A program made the position numbers and the translations under genes. Of a DNA stretch of 64,000 nucleotides, positions 21,421-29,630 are shown piece after piece; position 1 is the stretch's first letter; every line of letters begins with the position of its first letter. The notes under the pieces were generated by a model, which saw only the letters and a program-made list of their open reading frames with translations, had not been told where the DNA came from and searched no databases. The stretch comes from Polynucleobacter sp. 86C-FISCH. GTDB taxonomy: Bacteria > Pseudomonadota > Gammaproteobacteria > Burkholderiales > Burkholderiaceae. The stretch covers positions 1,465,531 to 1,529,530 of the forward strand of contig NZ_JACVOL010000001.1 in the NCBI RefSeq assembly GCF_018882415.1, written 5' to 3'.

Positions 21421-21954
21421 ATGCGCTTTGCTGTATTAATGCGTAAACAAAATATTGATAACCCATGGGTTTCTTACCGCTGGGCGCCTCAAGAGGTAGT
21501 GCTAGATTTGGGGCAATTTAATAGCAAACAAAGCAATGCTATTTCAGGTCAGTTTCTTGGGCGCGATGCCGAGGGAGAGTCTTGGCTATTTACTGGCTAC
21601 GAACTTGATCTTTTTCCTGATGAGGCTGAGGGTTACTACCTCAACGTCTCTGCCACAACCCCAAGCTGGTTTGTGATGTGGCGTCTTGAGGAAGATATTG
21701 AGCGCTATGTCGACGAGCAATCTCTTGAATTGGCAAAGGCGGAATCGTCATTCGCAATTCCGCATCGTATTTGCGTTAGTTATAACGAAGCAGCTCGCTT
21801 GCTAGATGGAGGAGAGTCAGTTGATACGGTTCCCATGAGTGAGCAACATGCATCTTGGCTACAAGAGTATGTAAATGAAAAATATCATCCAGAGCCTAAA
21901 AAGCGTCATAAGCCTGCATCATTTAAGGGTGCACAACGCCCTGCGGAGGAATAA
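21421..21954 (+). CDS. DUF3305 protein, formate dehydrogenase cluster accessory
   Basis: A 177-residue cytoplasmic protein of DUF3305, found in proteobacterial formate dehydrogenase loci. It is acidic and aromatic-rich (NPWVSYRWAPQEVVLDLG, SWLFTGYELDLFPDEAEGYYLN, SAT-x-PSWFVMWRLEE) with a short basic tail, and has no membrane segment, cysteine motif or nucleotide site. Its last base is the first base of the next gene (TAATG). The role is unknown; constant company with DUF3306, a multi-cluster ferredoxin and a TorD-like chaperone implies maturation or assembly of the dehydrogenase. Confidence 0.85.
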   Translation: MRFAVLMRKQNIDNPWVSYRWAPQEVVLDLGQFNSKQSNAISGQFLGRDAEGESWLFTGYELDLFPDEAEGYYLNVSATTPSWFVMWRLEEDIERYVDEQSLELAKAESSFAIPHRICVSYNEAARLLDGGESVDTVPMSEQHASWLQEYVNEKYHPEPKKRHKPASFKGAQRPAEE

Positions 21955-22532
21955 TGGCTGATGGGTTTCTCGGTCGTTGGTCTAAGCGCAAGGCTGGATT
22001 AGAAGCCGATCCTGTAGAGAATAAAACTGAGGCGCCCAAAGAGGCGACTCCAGTGGCTTCTGTTGAGCAAGCTGCAGAGGAGACCCCGCCGTTACCTACG
22101 TTAGACGATGTTGCGAAGATCGATCGCTTTGACCCCGATTTTTCTGCCTTTATGAAGCCGGATGTCGATCCTACTGTTCAACAGGCTGCTTTAAAGAAAA
22201 TGTTCACTGACCCCCATTTCAACATCATGGATGGGCTAGATATCTACATTGACGATTACAGCAAACCAGACCCTCTGCCGCCAGGAATGCTTGAAAGAAT
22301 GGTGCAGAGCGATATGCTGAATCTTTTCAGCAAGACTGCTGATGACTCCGCTAAAGAGGTATCCCCAGTTTCCCGGCAAACTGAAGTTCAGGCCGCTAAT
22401 CCTGAGCTGGAGGCGAATGCTTTGGATGTACAACAGCAAACTGATTTAACATCCCCCCAGCAAAACCCTCTTGCTCAAGTTGATGGAGTGCCAAATGAAC
22501 CGTCAATTGAGCCTGAACAGAAAAAAACTTAA
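21954..22532 (+). CDS. DUF3306 protein, formate dehydrogenase cluster accessory
   Basis: A 192-residue protein of DUF3306. The recognisable core is FLGRWSKRKAG at the N-terminus and the segment FDPDFSAFMKPDVDP through GLDIYIDDYSKPDPLPPGML around residues 58-112; the rest is low-complexity and rich in Gln, Pro and Glu, probably disordered. No catalytic motif is present. It overlaps DUF3305 by one base and precedes the multi-cluster ferredoxin by 11 bases. Function unknown; the pairing with DUF3305 suggests that the two products form a complex. Confidence 0.85.
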   Translation: MADGFLGRWSKRKAGLEADPVENKTEAPKEATPVASVEQAAEETPPLPTLDDVAKIDRFDPDFSAFMKPDVDPTVQQAALKKMFTDPHFNIMDGLDIYIDDYSKPDPLPPGMLERMVQSDMLNLFSKTADDSAKEVSPVSRQTEVQAANPELEANALDVQQQTDLTSPQQNPLAQVDGVPNEPSIEPEQKKT

Positions 22533-22543
22533 GAAGATAGCGC

Positions 22544-24634
22544 ATGAGTCAAAAATTAGTCTGTAACTGTAATAGCACCATGCCTTTGGATGCAAAAGCA
22601 CTCGGCGTGCCGATGCACACTTCTTTATGTAGACAAGAAGTCGGATCCTTTTTGAAGGCTCTTGAGGGCTCAGATTCTGTAGTAGTAGCGTGTACACAAG
22701 AAGCTGCGCTTTTTGGTGAGTTAGCGGATCAAGCTGAGAAGCCTCTAGTTGCCCCACTGCGTTTTGTAAATATCCGTGAAGTTGCCGGTTGGACGCAAGA
22801 AGCAAAAGTATCGGGACCCAAGATTGCTGCACTACTAGCTTTGGCTGATATGCCTGAAGCTGACCCAGTTCCAGTGGTGAATTATGAAAGCCAGGGCAGG
22901 TTGCTGATTGTTGGTGCTGGTTCCCAAGCTACTCCTTGGGCTGAAAAATTAAGTCCATCTTTAGACGTCTCCGTTTTATGTACCGAGCCTGGTGATTTGC
23001 CACTCAATAGAAGCTACCCAATCTATACAGGCGCTGTTACTAAGCTAGATGGATATCTCGGTAACTTTTCAGTTGATTGGGATTTGCAAAATCCGATTGA
23101 CCCAGAGATGTGTACCCGCTGTGGTGCCTGCGTAGAAGTTTGTCCTGAAGGTGCTATTGATCTCTCCTTCCAGATTGATTTGAATAAATGTAAATCTCAT
23201 CGTGCCTGCGTTACTGCCTGCGCTGGTATTGGCGCTATCTCATTTGATCGAAAAGAGCGCGGACGCAATTCTGAATTTGATTTGATTTTGGATTTGCGTG
23301 TTGATCCTAAAATGCGCATGAGTCAAACCCCGCAAGGCTACTTTGCTCCTGGCGTTGATCCTTTGGATCAAGCATTGGCTGTAAACCAATTGTCAGATAT
23401 GGTGGGTGAGTTTGAAAAGCCTAAATACTTTACTTATAACGAAAAGATTTGTGCGCATGGTCGCAATGGCAAAGTAGGTTGCAGTGCTTGCATTGATGTT
23501 TGCTCAACCGGTGCTATTGGTTCCATCTTTAAAAATGGCCAAGGCTCTGTAGAAGTAAATCCAAATCTATGCATGGGCTGTGGCGCCTGTGCTACTTCCT
23601 GCCCGTCTGGTGCCATGAGCTACAGCTATCCGAGTGTTTCTCACCAGGGCAAAGAATTAAAAACAGTGGCGAATGTATTTACAGCCGAAGCTAAAAAACT
23701 TAACCAAGCAATGGCCCCTAGTTTGCTGTTGCACACGTTAAAAGCTGGTACTCAAATGATTGATGGCTTGGGTAGATCCTCGCACATCATGCCAAAGCAG
23801 TTTGAAGGCCTTCCTGCATTTGTAATTCCTTATGGCATTGAACACATCGCTTCGACTGGTTTGGACTTGTGGCTAGGTGCCTTGTCCTATGGATTTGCTG
23901 AAGTCATCTTGTTGCTAAGTGGGGATGAAGATCCTGCATACCGTGCTGCTCTCGAAGAGCAGGCAGAATTAGCTAATAGCATTCTGAAAGCATATGGTTT
24001 TGATGAGCGTGTTCAGTTGATACTGGCAAGCTCCACCGATGATTTGGCAACAGCATCAAAGGCAATGGGCGCATTACGTCAACGCGGCTCGCTAAATTCA
24101 ATTTGCACTCCCACAAGCATGGGCTTATCCAATCAAAAGCGAGAAACATTAGAAGCTGTTTTAGAGCATCTGCAAAAGCAAGCGAAGACGCCTTTACCTG
24201 AAGCAGGCGTGGCGCTTCCCAAGTCCTCATTATTGGGCGGACTAACAATTAACAAAGATGCCTGCACCTTGTGTATGTCTTGTGTAAGCAGTTGCCCTGA
24301 AGGTGCGCTTTTAGATAATCCTGATGAGCCCATCCTTTCCTTTATTGAGAAGCAGTGCGTTCAATGCGGTATTTGTGCGCAAACTTGCCCAGAAAAGGCC
24401 TTAACTCTTGCGCCTCGCTTGCAGACTGTAGAGCAGCGTAAACAGAGATCCACTTTGAATGAAACCCAGGCTTTCCATTGCATTAGCTGTGGAAAACCTT
24501 TTGGAACATTGAAGATGGTTGACTTGATGCTGACTAAGTTGGGCGCTCATGGCGCATTTGCTGGGGCAGCAATGGATCGATTGAAGATGTGTAGTGATTG
24601 TCGCGTAGTAGATATGGTGAAAAAAGAAACATGA
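22544..24634 (+). CDS. Multi-[4Fe-4S] ferredoxin-like protein of the formate dehydrogenase cluster
   Basis: A 696-residue cytoplasmic protein with no signal peptide. Cysteine clusters in order: CTRCGACVEVCPEGA, a degenerate CKSHRACVTAC, CAHGRNGKVGCSACIDVC, CMGCGACATSCPSGA, then after a roughly 200-residue cysteine-poor region CTLCMSCVSSCPEGA and CVQCGICAQTCPEKA, and finally CISCGKPF with CSDC at the end. That is room for about six [4Fe-4S] clusters. The N-terminal part includes a Rossmann-like LLIVGAGSQ. Homologues accompany betaproteobacterial formate dehydrogenases, but the role, electron transfer or cofactor maturation, is not known to me. Its stop overlaps the next start in ATGA. Confidence 0.83.
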   Translation: MSQKLVCNCNSTMPLDAKALGVPMHTSLCRQEVGSFLKALEGSDSVVVACTQEAALFGELADQAEKPLVAPLRFVNIREVAGWTQEAKVSGPKIAALLALADMPEADPVPVVNYESQGRLLIVGAGSQATPWAEKLSPSLDVSVLCTEPGDLPLNRSYPIYTGAVTKLDGYLGNFSVDWDLQNPIDPEMCTRCGACVEVCPEGAIDLSFQIDLNKCKSHRACVTACAGIGAISFDRKERGRNSEFDLILDLRVDPKMRMSQTPQGYFAPGVDPLDQALAVNQLSDMVGEFEKPKYFTYNEKICAHGRNGKVGCSACIDVCSTGAIGSIFKNGQGSVEVNPNLCMGCGACATSCPSGAMSYSYPSVSHQGKELKTVANVFTAEAKKLNQAMAPSLLLHTLKAGTQMIDGLGRSSHIMPKQFEGLPAFVIPYGIEHIASTGLDLWLGALSYGFAEVILLLSGDEDPAYRAALEEQAELANSILKAYGFDERVQLILASSTDDLATASKAMGALRQRGSLNSICTPTSMGLSNQKRETLEAVLEHLQKQAKTPLPEAGVALPKSSLLGGLTINKDACTLCMSCVSSCPEGALLDNPDEPILSFIEKQCVQCGICAQTCPEKALTLAPRLQTVEQRKQRSTLNETQAFHCISCGKPFGTLKMVDLMLTKLGAHGAFAGAAMDRLKMCSDCRVVDMVKKET

Positions 24635-25281
24635 GCGAAATAGCAAAAGACTTAATTAATGAAAATGCATCTACCGAAGTGGGGGATGTTGGTTTGCCAG
24701 AGGATTTGGCAAGAGCAGATTTATATGGCTTGATTGCGCGCTTTTTTCAGATGCCACCCGATCAAGAATTATTAGATCAAATCGCTGCTACAGCGGATCA
24801 GCAAGATGCCGCTAACGAAGCGCCACTAGCCAAAGTATGGATGGATGTGGTTGAAGTTGCCAAAAATAACCCTGCCAAGGCTTGGCATGATGAGTTTGAT
24901 TTGAATTTCATTAGCGTTGGTAAACCTAATGTTGTTCTAAATGGCTCTTTTTATATGGCAGGCCATCTCAATGAGAAGCCTTTGGTCAATATTCGCAAAG
25001 CTCTAGAGGGATTTGGGCTTGAGGCAGCCGAAGAGGTTACTGAAACCGAGGACCATATTTCCGCGCTTTGTGAAGTCATGCGATACCTAATTGCTGGGGA
25101 TGATGTTGAAGTCTCAAACCTTACAAATCAAAGGGTTTTTTTCAATGAGCATATCCGCCCCTGGTATGACGAATTGTGCGATGCAATAGAAGGGATTCCA
25201 GAGATGCATTTGTATCACCCTGTTGCCGCGCTAACCAGAGAATTCCTAGCGATCGAAGGTCAGGGCTTTGACATGATTTAA
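24631..25281 (+). CDS. TorD/DmsD-like molybdoenzyme chaperone
   Basis: A 216-residue all-helical cytoplasmic protein of the TorD family, which binds the Tat signal of molybdo- or tungsto-enzymes and holds them until the cofactor is in place. Family traits are LYGLIARFFQMPPDQELL near residue 32, then an LxxEFDLNF-like stretch and PEMHLYHPVAALTREFL near the end. The ATG overlaps the ferredoxin stop as ATGA. The likely client is the formate dehydrogenase catalytic subunit encoded 404 bases downstream, which has a twin-arginine signal. Confidence 0.85.
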   Translation: MSEIAKDLINENASTEVGDVGLPEDLARADLYGLIARFFQMPPDQELLDQIAATADQQDAANEAPLAKVWMDVVEVAKNNPAKAWHDEFDLNFISVGKPNVVLNGSFYMAGHLNEKPLVNIRKALEGFGLEAAEEVTETEDHISALCEVMRYLIAGDDVEVSNLTNQRVFFNEHIRPWYDELCDAIEGIPEMHLYHPVAALTREFLAIEGQGFDMI

Positions 25282-25396
25282 TGTTGCAGTGCAATAGAGG
25301 GTAAGCCTTATATATATTTCGTTATGACAATATGCGAAAAATGCAATTACCAATTACACTTGTCCGAAATCAAGAAAAACTAGATAGGAGCATGCC
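25282..25396 (+). promoter_or_regulatory. Intergenic region before the formate dehydrogenase structural genes
   Basis: This 115-base gap separates the accessory genes from the structural operon and is AT-rich, with CTTATATATATTTCGTTATG near 25307-25326 and a TTCG...CGAA pair 21 bases across (25318-25338). It is the natural place for a promoter. No convincing ModE-type or TunR-type palindrome is present. AGATAGGAG at the right end is the ribosome-binding site. Confidence 0.3.
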
Positions 25397-25618
25397 ATGA
25401 GCACTAAATCCAAAGTTGCTTTAAGTGACCAAGCGAAGCCATCGCGCCGCAATTTCTTTATTGGTGCAAGCGCTGCAGTAGGTGCTGTTGCTGTAGCTAG
25501 CCAAACTCCGGTTGGTAAAGCAGTCATCCAAGAAATTAGTAGCACCAAAACGGTGAAAGATGCGGGTCAAACAATGACTGCACACATGCGTAAGTATTAC
25601 GAAACCACTTTGATTTAA
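25397..25618 (+). CDS. Small Tat-signal protein of formate dehydrogenase loci (TIGR02811-like)
   Basis: A 73-residue protein with a twin-arginine signal, SRRNFFIGASAAVGAVAVA (Arg17-Arg18), followed by a short mature part ending HMRKYYETTLI. Such small Tat proteins recur directly upstream of formate dehydrogenase catalytic subunits in proteobacteria. The HMRKYYETT tail is the conserved part. It has no cysteines. It may be a structural subunit of the exported enzyme or help its export; neither has been shown as far as I know. Confidence 0.85.
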   Translation: MSTKSKVALSDQAKPSRRNFFIGASAAVGAVAVASQTPVGKAVIQEISSTKTVKDAGQTMTAHMRKYYETTLI

Positions 25619-25684
25619 TTAGTTTCACCAGTTATTGCCTTAACAGTTAATTAATAAATACAAAAACTTTCTCAGGGACACCAT

Positions 25685-28663
25685 ATGAGTCTGACTCGTA
25701 AATCCAATACCCCACAAAGCAGTCGTTCAACATCACGTCTGATTGGCAGTTTGTCACGAGGTTTAAAAGCCGCAGTGCCAACGATGGATCGCCGCACATT
25801 CCTTAAACGCTCTGGCGTAGGTGTTGGTGCTGGTATCGCTGCTAGCCAATTAAGCTTTGTGCAAAAAGCATCTGCAGAGCAAAGCAAGGCAATGCTCGAC
25901 GGTAAGGGCAAGATTGAGGTTAAACGCTCCATCTGTACTCACTGCTCAGTAGGTTGCGCGGTTGACGCGACTGTTGAGAATGGTGTTTGGGTACGTCAAG
26001 ACGCCGTGTTCGATTCTCCTATTAACTTAGGCGCTCATTGTGCAAAAGGCGCAGCATTGCGTGAGCACGGTCATGGCGACTATCGTCTACGTTATCCAAT
26101 GAAATTGGTTGATGGAAAGTATCAGCGTATCTCTTGGGATCAAGCCTTAACTGAAATTACTGCACAGATGAAGGGTATTCGCGAGAAATATTCTCCGGAC
26201 GCAATGTTCTTTATCGGTTCATCAAAGCACAACAACGAACAGGCCTACTTGCTCCGTAAGTGGGTCTCTTTCTTTGGCACAAACAATACAGACCATCAGG
26301 CTCGTATCTGTCACTCCACAACAGTTGCCGGTGTTGCAAACACCTGGGGCTATGGTGCGATGACCAATAGCTACAACGACATGATGAACTCTAAGGCTGC
26401 TTTGTACATCGGTTCAAATGCTGCTGAGGCTCACCCAGTTTCTATGTTGAGCTTGTTGCACGCTAAAGAGAATGGTTGCAAAGTGATCGTGGTTGATCCG
26501 CGCTACACCCGTACAGCAGCGAAGTCAGATCAATACATCCGCATTCGTTCCGGTACAGACATTCCTTTCTTGTTCGGTCTTCTGTATCACATCTTTAAAA
26601 ATGGCTGGGAAGATAAGAAGTACATCAATGACCGTGTTTACGGAATGGAAGAGATTCGTAAAGAGGTTATGGAGAAGTGGAATCCAGCTGCTGTGGAAGA
26701 GGCTTGCGGCGTTCCTGAAGCTCAAATGTACAAAGCTGCTGAAACCATGGCTAAGAATCGTCCAAGTACGGTTGTTTGGTGTATGGGTCAAACACAGCAC
26801 ACCATTGGCAACTCCATGGTTCGCGCATCTTGTATTTTGCAGTTGGCATTAGGTAACGTTGGTAAATCTGGTGGCGGCACAAATATTTTCCGCGGTCACG
26901 ATAACGTTCAGGGTGCAACTGACGTAGGTCCTAACCCAGACTCATTGCCTGGCTACTATGGTTTAGCTGCCGGCTCATGGAAACACTACGCAACTGTTTG
27001 GGGTGTTGACTACGAATGGATTAAAGGCCGCTATGCGCCGGACATGATGGAGAAGTCTGGAACTACTGTTTCTCGTTGGGTTGATGCCGTTCTTGAGAAG
27101 AACGACATGATCGATCAACAGACTAACGTTAAAGGCTTGTTCTTCTGGGGTCATGCTCCTAACTCGCAAACTCGCGGCTTGGATATGAAGCGCGCGATGA
27201 ATAAGTTGGATCTTTTGGTTGTGGTTGATCCATACCCAAGTGCTACTGCAGCTATGGCAGCAATGCCTGCAGCAGAGGGTGATGTAGTAAACAAGAACCG
27301 TAATGTTTATTTGTTGCCAGCAGCAACCCAGTTTGAAACATGCGGAAGCGCGACAGCATCCAATCGTTCTTTACAGTGGCGCGAGAAAGTTATCGACCCA
27401 TTGTTTGAATCTGTACCTGACCATGTGATCATGCAAGCATTTGCTGACCGCCTTGGCTTCGGCGAAGAGTTGTCCAAGAACTACAAGATGCTGAACTCTA
27501 AATTTGCTGGTAAGCAATGGAAAGAGCCTCAAATCGAAGACATCTTGCGTGAAATCAATCGCTCCGTTTGGACTATTGGTTACACAGGTCAAACTCCTGA
27601 GCGTCTCAAAGCACACATGAGAATGGTTGGAGTATTTGATCCGAAGACCCTGAAATCTCGTGGTGGTGTAGATCCAGTTACTGGTTACGACACTACTGGC
27701 GATTACTACGGCTTGCCTTGGCCTTGCTACGGTACAGCTGCGATCAAACACCCAGGTTCACCAAATCTCTATGACACCAGTAAGAGCGTCATGGAGGGTG
27801 GCGGTAACTTCCGTGCCAACTTCGGTGTTGAGCGCGAGGGTGTGAGCTTGTTGGCTGGTGACGGTTCCTGCTCTAAGGGCTCTGCGATTACTACCGGCTA
27901 CCCAGAGTTTGATCACGTGTTCGTGAAGAAACTTGGTTGGTGGGATCAGTTAACTGAAGATGAGAAGAAGCTTGCTGAAGGTAAGAATTGGAAGACCGAC
28001 TTATCTGGTGGTATCCAGCGCGTTGTGATGAAAAACGGTTGCCATCCATTTGGTAATGCGAAAGCACGCGCAGTAGTTTGGAACTTCCCAGATGCAGTTC
28101 CAATTCACCGTGAAGCCCTCTACAGTACTAACGAGAAGATGATGCGTAAGTATCCAACTTCTGCGGATAAGAAGAATTTCTGGCGTTTACCAACTCTCTA
28201 TAAGACTGTTCAAGATCAAAACTTGAATCAGAAGTTATATGAGAAGTTTCCAATCATTCTGACCTCTGGTCGTTTGGTTGAGTACGAGGGTGGTGGTGAT
28301 GAGACTCGTTCAAATCCATGGTTGGCTGAACTTCAACAAGAAAACTTTGTTGAGATTAATCCTAAGGCAGCAGCAGATCGCGGCATTAAGAACTGGGATT
28401 ATGTTTGGGTGAAATCACCTACAGGTGCAAGAATCAAAGTTCGTGCATTGGTTACTGAGCGTGTCGATCAAGGAACAGCTTGGGTGCCATTCCACTTTGC
28501 TGGTTGGTGGCAGGGCAATGACTTGCGTAAGTACTACCCAGAAGGCGCGGCTCCAGTGGTTCTTGGTGAGGCGGTCAATACTGCAACAACCTATGGTTAC
28601 GACCAGGTGACGATGATGCAAGAGACCAAAACCACTATGTGCCAAATCGAAAAATTTGCCTAA
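25685..28663 (+). CDS. fdhA: Formate dehydrogenase catalytic subunit, cysteine type, Tat-exported
   Basis: A 992-residue molybdopterin (Mo or W) enzyme that oxidises formate to CO2. A long n-region precedes the Tat signal MDRRTFLKRSGVG (Arg36-Arg37). The proximal [4Fe-4S] ligands are Cys84, Cys87, Cys91 and Cys119. The metal ligand is Cys209 in ARICHSTTVAG; the codon is TGT, so this is not a selenoenzyme. GHDNVQGATDVG and the C-terminal molydopterin dinucleotide domain with TSGRLVEYEGGGDETR are present. The exported enzyme should face the periplasm. Fe-S and cytochrome b subunits follow in the same operon. Confidence 0.96.
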   Translation: MSLTRKSNTPQSSRSTSRLIGSLSRGLKAAVPTMDRRTFLKRSGVGVGAGIAASQLSFVQKASAEQSKAMLDGKGKIEVKRSICTHCSVGCAVDATVENGVWVRQDAVFDSPINLGAHCAKGAALREHGHGDYRLRYPMKLVDGKYQRISWDQALTEITAQMKGIREKYSPDAMFFIGSSKHNNEQAYLLRKWVSFFGTNNTDHQARICHSTTVAGVANTWGYGAMTNSYNDMMNSKAALYIGSNAAEAHPVSMLSLLHAKENGCKVIVVDPRYTRTAAKSDQYIRIRSGTDIPFLFGLLYHIFKNGWEDKKYINDRVYGMEEIRKEVMEKWNPAAVEEACGVPEAQMYKAAETMAKNRPSTVVWCMGQTQHTIGNSMVRASCILQLALGNVGKSGGGTNIFRGHDNVQGATDVGPNPDSLPGYYGLAAGSWKHYATVWGVDYEWIKGRYAPDMMEKSGTTVSRWVDAVLEKNDMIDQQTNVKGLFFWGHAPNSQTRGLDMKRAMNKLDLLVVVDPYPSATAAMAAMPAAEGDVVNKNRNVYLLPAATQFETCGSATASNRSLQWREKVIDPLFESVPDHVIMQAFADRLGFGEELSKNYKMLNSKFAGKQWKEPQIEDILREINRSVWTIGYTGQTPERLKAHMRMVGVFDPKTLKSRGGVDPVTGYDTTGDYYGLPWPCYGTAAIKHPGSPNLYDTSKSVMEGGGNFRANFGVEREGVSLLAGDGSCSKGSAITTGYPEFDHVFVKKLGWWDQLTEDEKKLAEGKNWKTDLSGGIQRVVMKNGCHPFGNAKARAVVWNFPDAVPIHREALYSTNEKMMRKYPTSADKKNFWRLPTLYKTVQDQNLNQKLYEKFPIILTSGRLVEYEGGGDETRSNPWLAELQQENFVEINPKAAADRGIKNWDYVWVKSPTGARIKVRALVTERVDQGTAWVPFHFAGWWQGNDLRKYYPEGAAPVVLGEAVNTATTYGYDQVTMMQETKTTMCQIEKFA

Positions 28664-28690
28664 GTCAAAAAATAAAGTCAGGAGAACACA

Positions 28691-29347
28691 ATGGCAAGAA
28701 TGAAATTTATTTGCGACACAGAGCGATGCATTGAGTGCAACGGTTGTGTCACAGCCTGTAAAAATGATAACGAAGTGCCTTGGGGTGTTAATCGTCGCCG
28801 CGTTGTAACGGTGAATGACGGCATCATTGGTCAAGAAAAATCAGTATCAGTTGCATGTATGCACTGTAGCGATGCACCTTGTATGGCGGTATGCCCAGTA
28901 GATTGCTTCTATCGCACCGATGAGGGCGTTGTGTTGCACGATAAAGATATCTGTATCGGTTGCGGCTACTGCTCTTTTGCATGCCCATTTGGCGCACCAC
29001 AATTCTTGAGCAAGGGCGCTTTTGGCACCCGTAGCAAGATGGATAAGTGCACATTCTGTAGCGGTGGTCCGGAAGAGAACGGCAGCGTTGCTGAGTTCGA
29101 AAAGTATGGACGCAATCGTTTGGCAGAAGGTAAGTTGCCACTTTGCGCTGAGATGTGTTCAACCAAGGCATTGATTGGTGGTGACAGCGACATTATTTCT
29201 GGCATCTTCAATAATCGTGTTGCGATGCGTGAAAAGAATGGTAAATATCCAGGATCTAAAGCATTTGGTTGGACTACTGCTTACGGTGGCCCAGATGCAC
29301 CAGCGCCAACACCAACACCTGCTGCAAAAATTCCAGGAGCTAAATAA
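28691..29347 (+). CDS. fdhB: Formate dehydrogenase iron-sulfur subunit
   Basis: A 218-residue electron-transfer subunit with four ferredoxin-like cysteine groups: CIECNGCVTACKN, CMHCSDAPCMAVCPVDC, CIGCGYCSFACPFGAP and the CTFC/C pair after KMDK with a later CAEMCSTKAL. It passes electrons from the catalytic subunit to the cytochrome b subunit. No signal peptide is seen, as expected if it is carried out by the Tat system bound to FdhA. The C-terminus ends in a proline/alanine-rich tail. AGGAGAAC precedes the ATG, and the stop overlaps the next start as TAATG. Confidence 0.95.
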   Translation: MARMKFICDTERCIECNGCVTACKNDNEVPWGVNRRRVVTVNDGIIGQEKSVSVACMHCSDAPCMAVCPVDCFYRTDEGVVLHDKDICIGCGYCSFACPFGAPQFLSKGAFGTRSKMDKCTFCSGGPEENGSVAEFEKYGRNRLAEGKLPLCAEMCSTKALIGGDSDIISGIFNNRVAMREKNGKYPGSKAFGWTTAYGGPDAPAPTPTPAAKIPGAK

Positions 29348-29583
29348 TGAAAGTTAATTTCAAAACTCTCGGATTGTGTTTTGCGGCAGCAGGGTTGTTG
29401 GCTGCTTGCTCTGAGCCTCCAGAAATTGCTGCTAAGGCTGCTAAACGTCCAGACGTTGCTCCTTACATGGGTGCCAATAATGGCTTTATGACTAAGAACT
29501 GGACGCCGGGTAATCAGGCTAGTTGGACTGAGTCTGTTGACAAGCGTACCCAAGGTCAAAACGAATACAGTCGCGTTAAGTGA
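29347..29583 (+). CDS. Small lipoprotein in the formate dehydrogenase operon
   Basis: A 78-residue lipoprotein with LAAC lipobox (Cys21). The 57-residue mature part is hydrophilic and shows no known domain; the end reads SWTESVDKRTQGQNEY. It lies between the iron-sulfur and cytochrome b genes and overlaps the former by one base, so it should be made in similar amounts. Possible roles are a small subunit that tethers the periplasmic enzyme to the membrane or a Tat quality-control factor; both are guesses. Confidence 0.75.
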   Translation: MKVNFKTLGLCFAAAGLLAACSEPPEIAAKAAKRPDVAPYMGANNGFMTKNWTPGNQASWTESVDKRTQGQNEYSRVK

Positions 29584-29630
29584 TCAACTAAATAACTATA
29601 AATAAAACGAAAACGTTTAAGGACATGTGT

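Noticed and set aside
25305..25340. A ModE or TunR operator before the formate dehydrogenase operon
   Set aside because: TTATATATATTTCGTTATG has pieces of such sites, but the two arms do not form the required palindrome; only TTCG/CGAA match 21 bases apart.
26309..26311. Possible selenocysteine at the formate dehydrogenase active site
   Set aside because: The codon is TGT (Cys209), not TGA; no internal TGA occurs in the frame.
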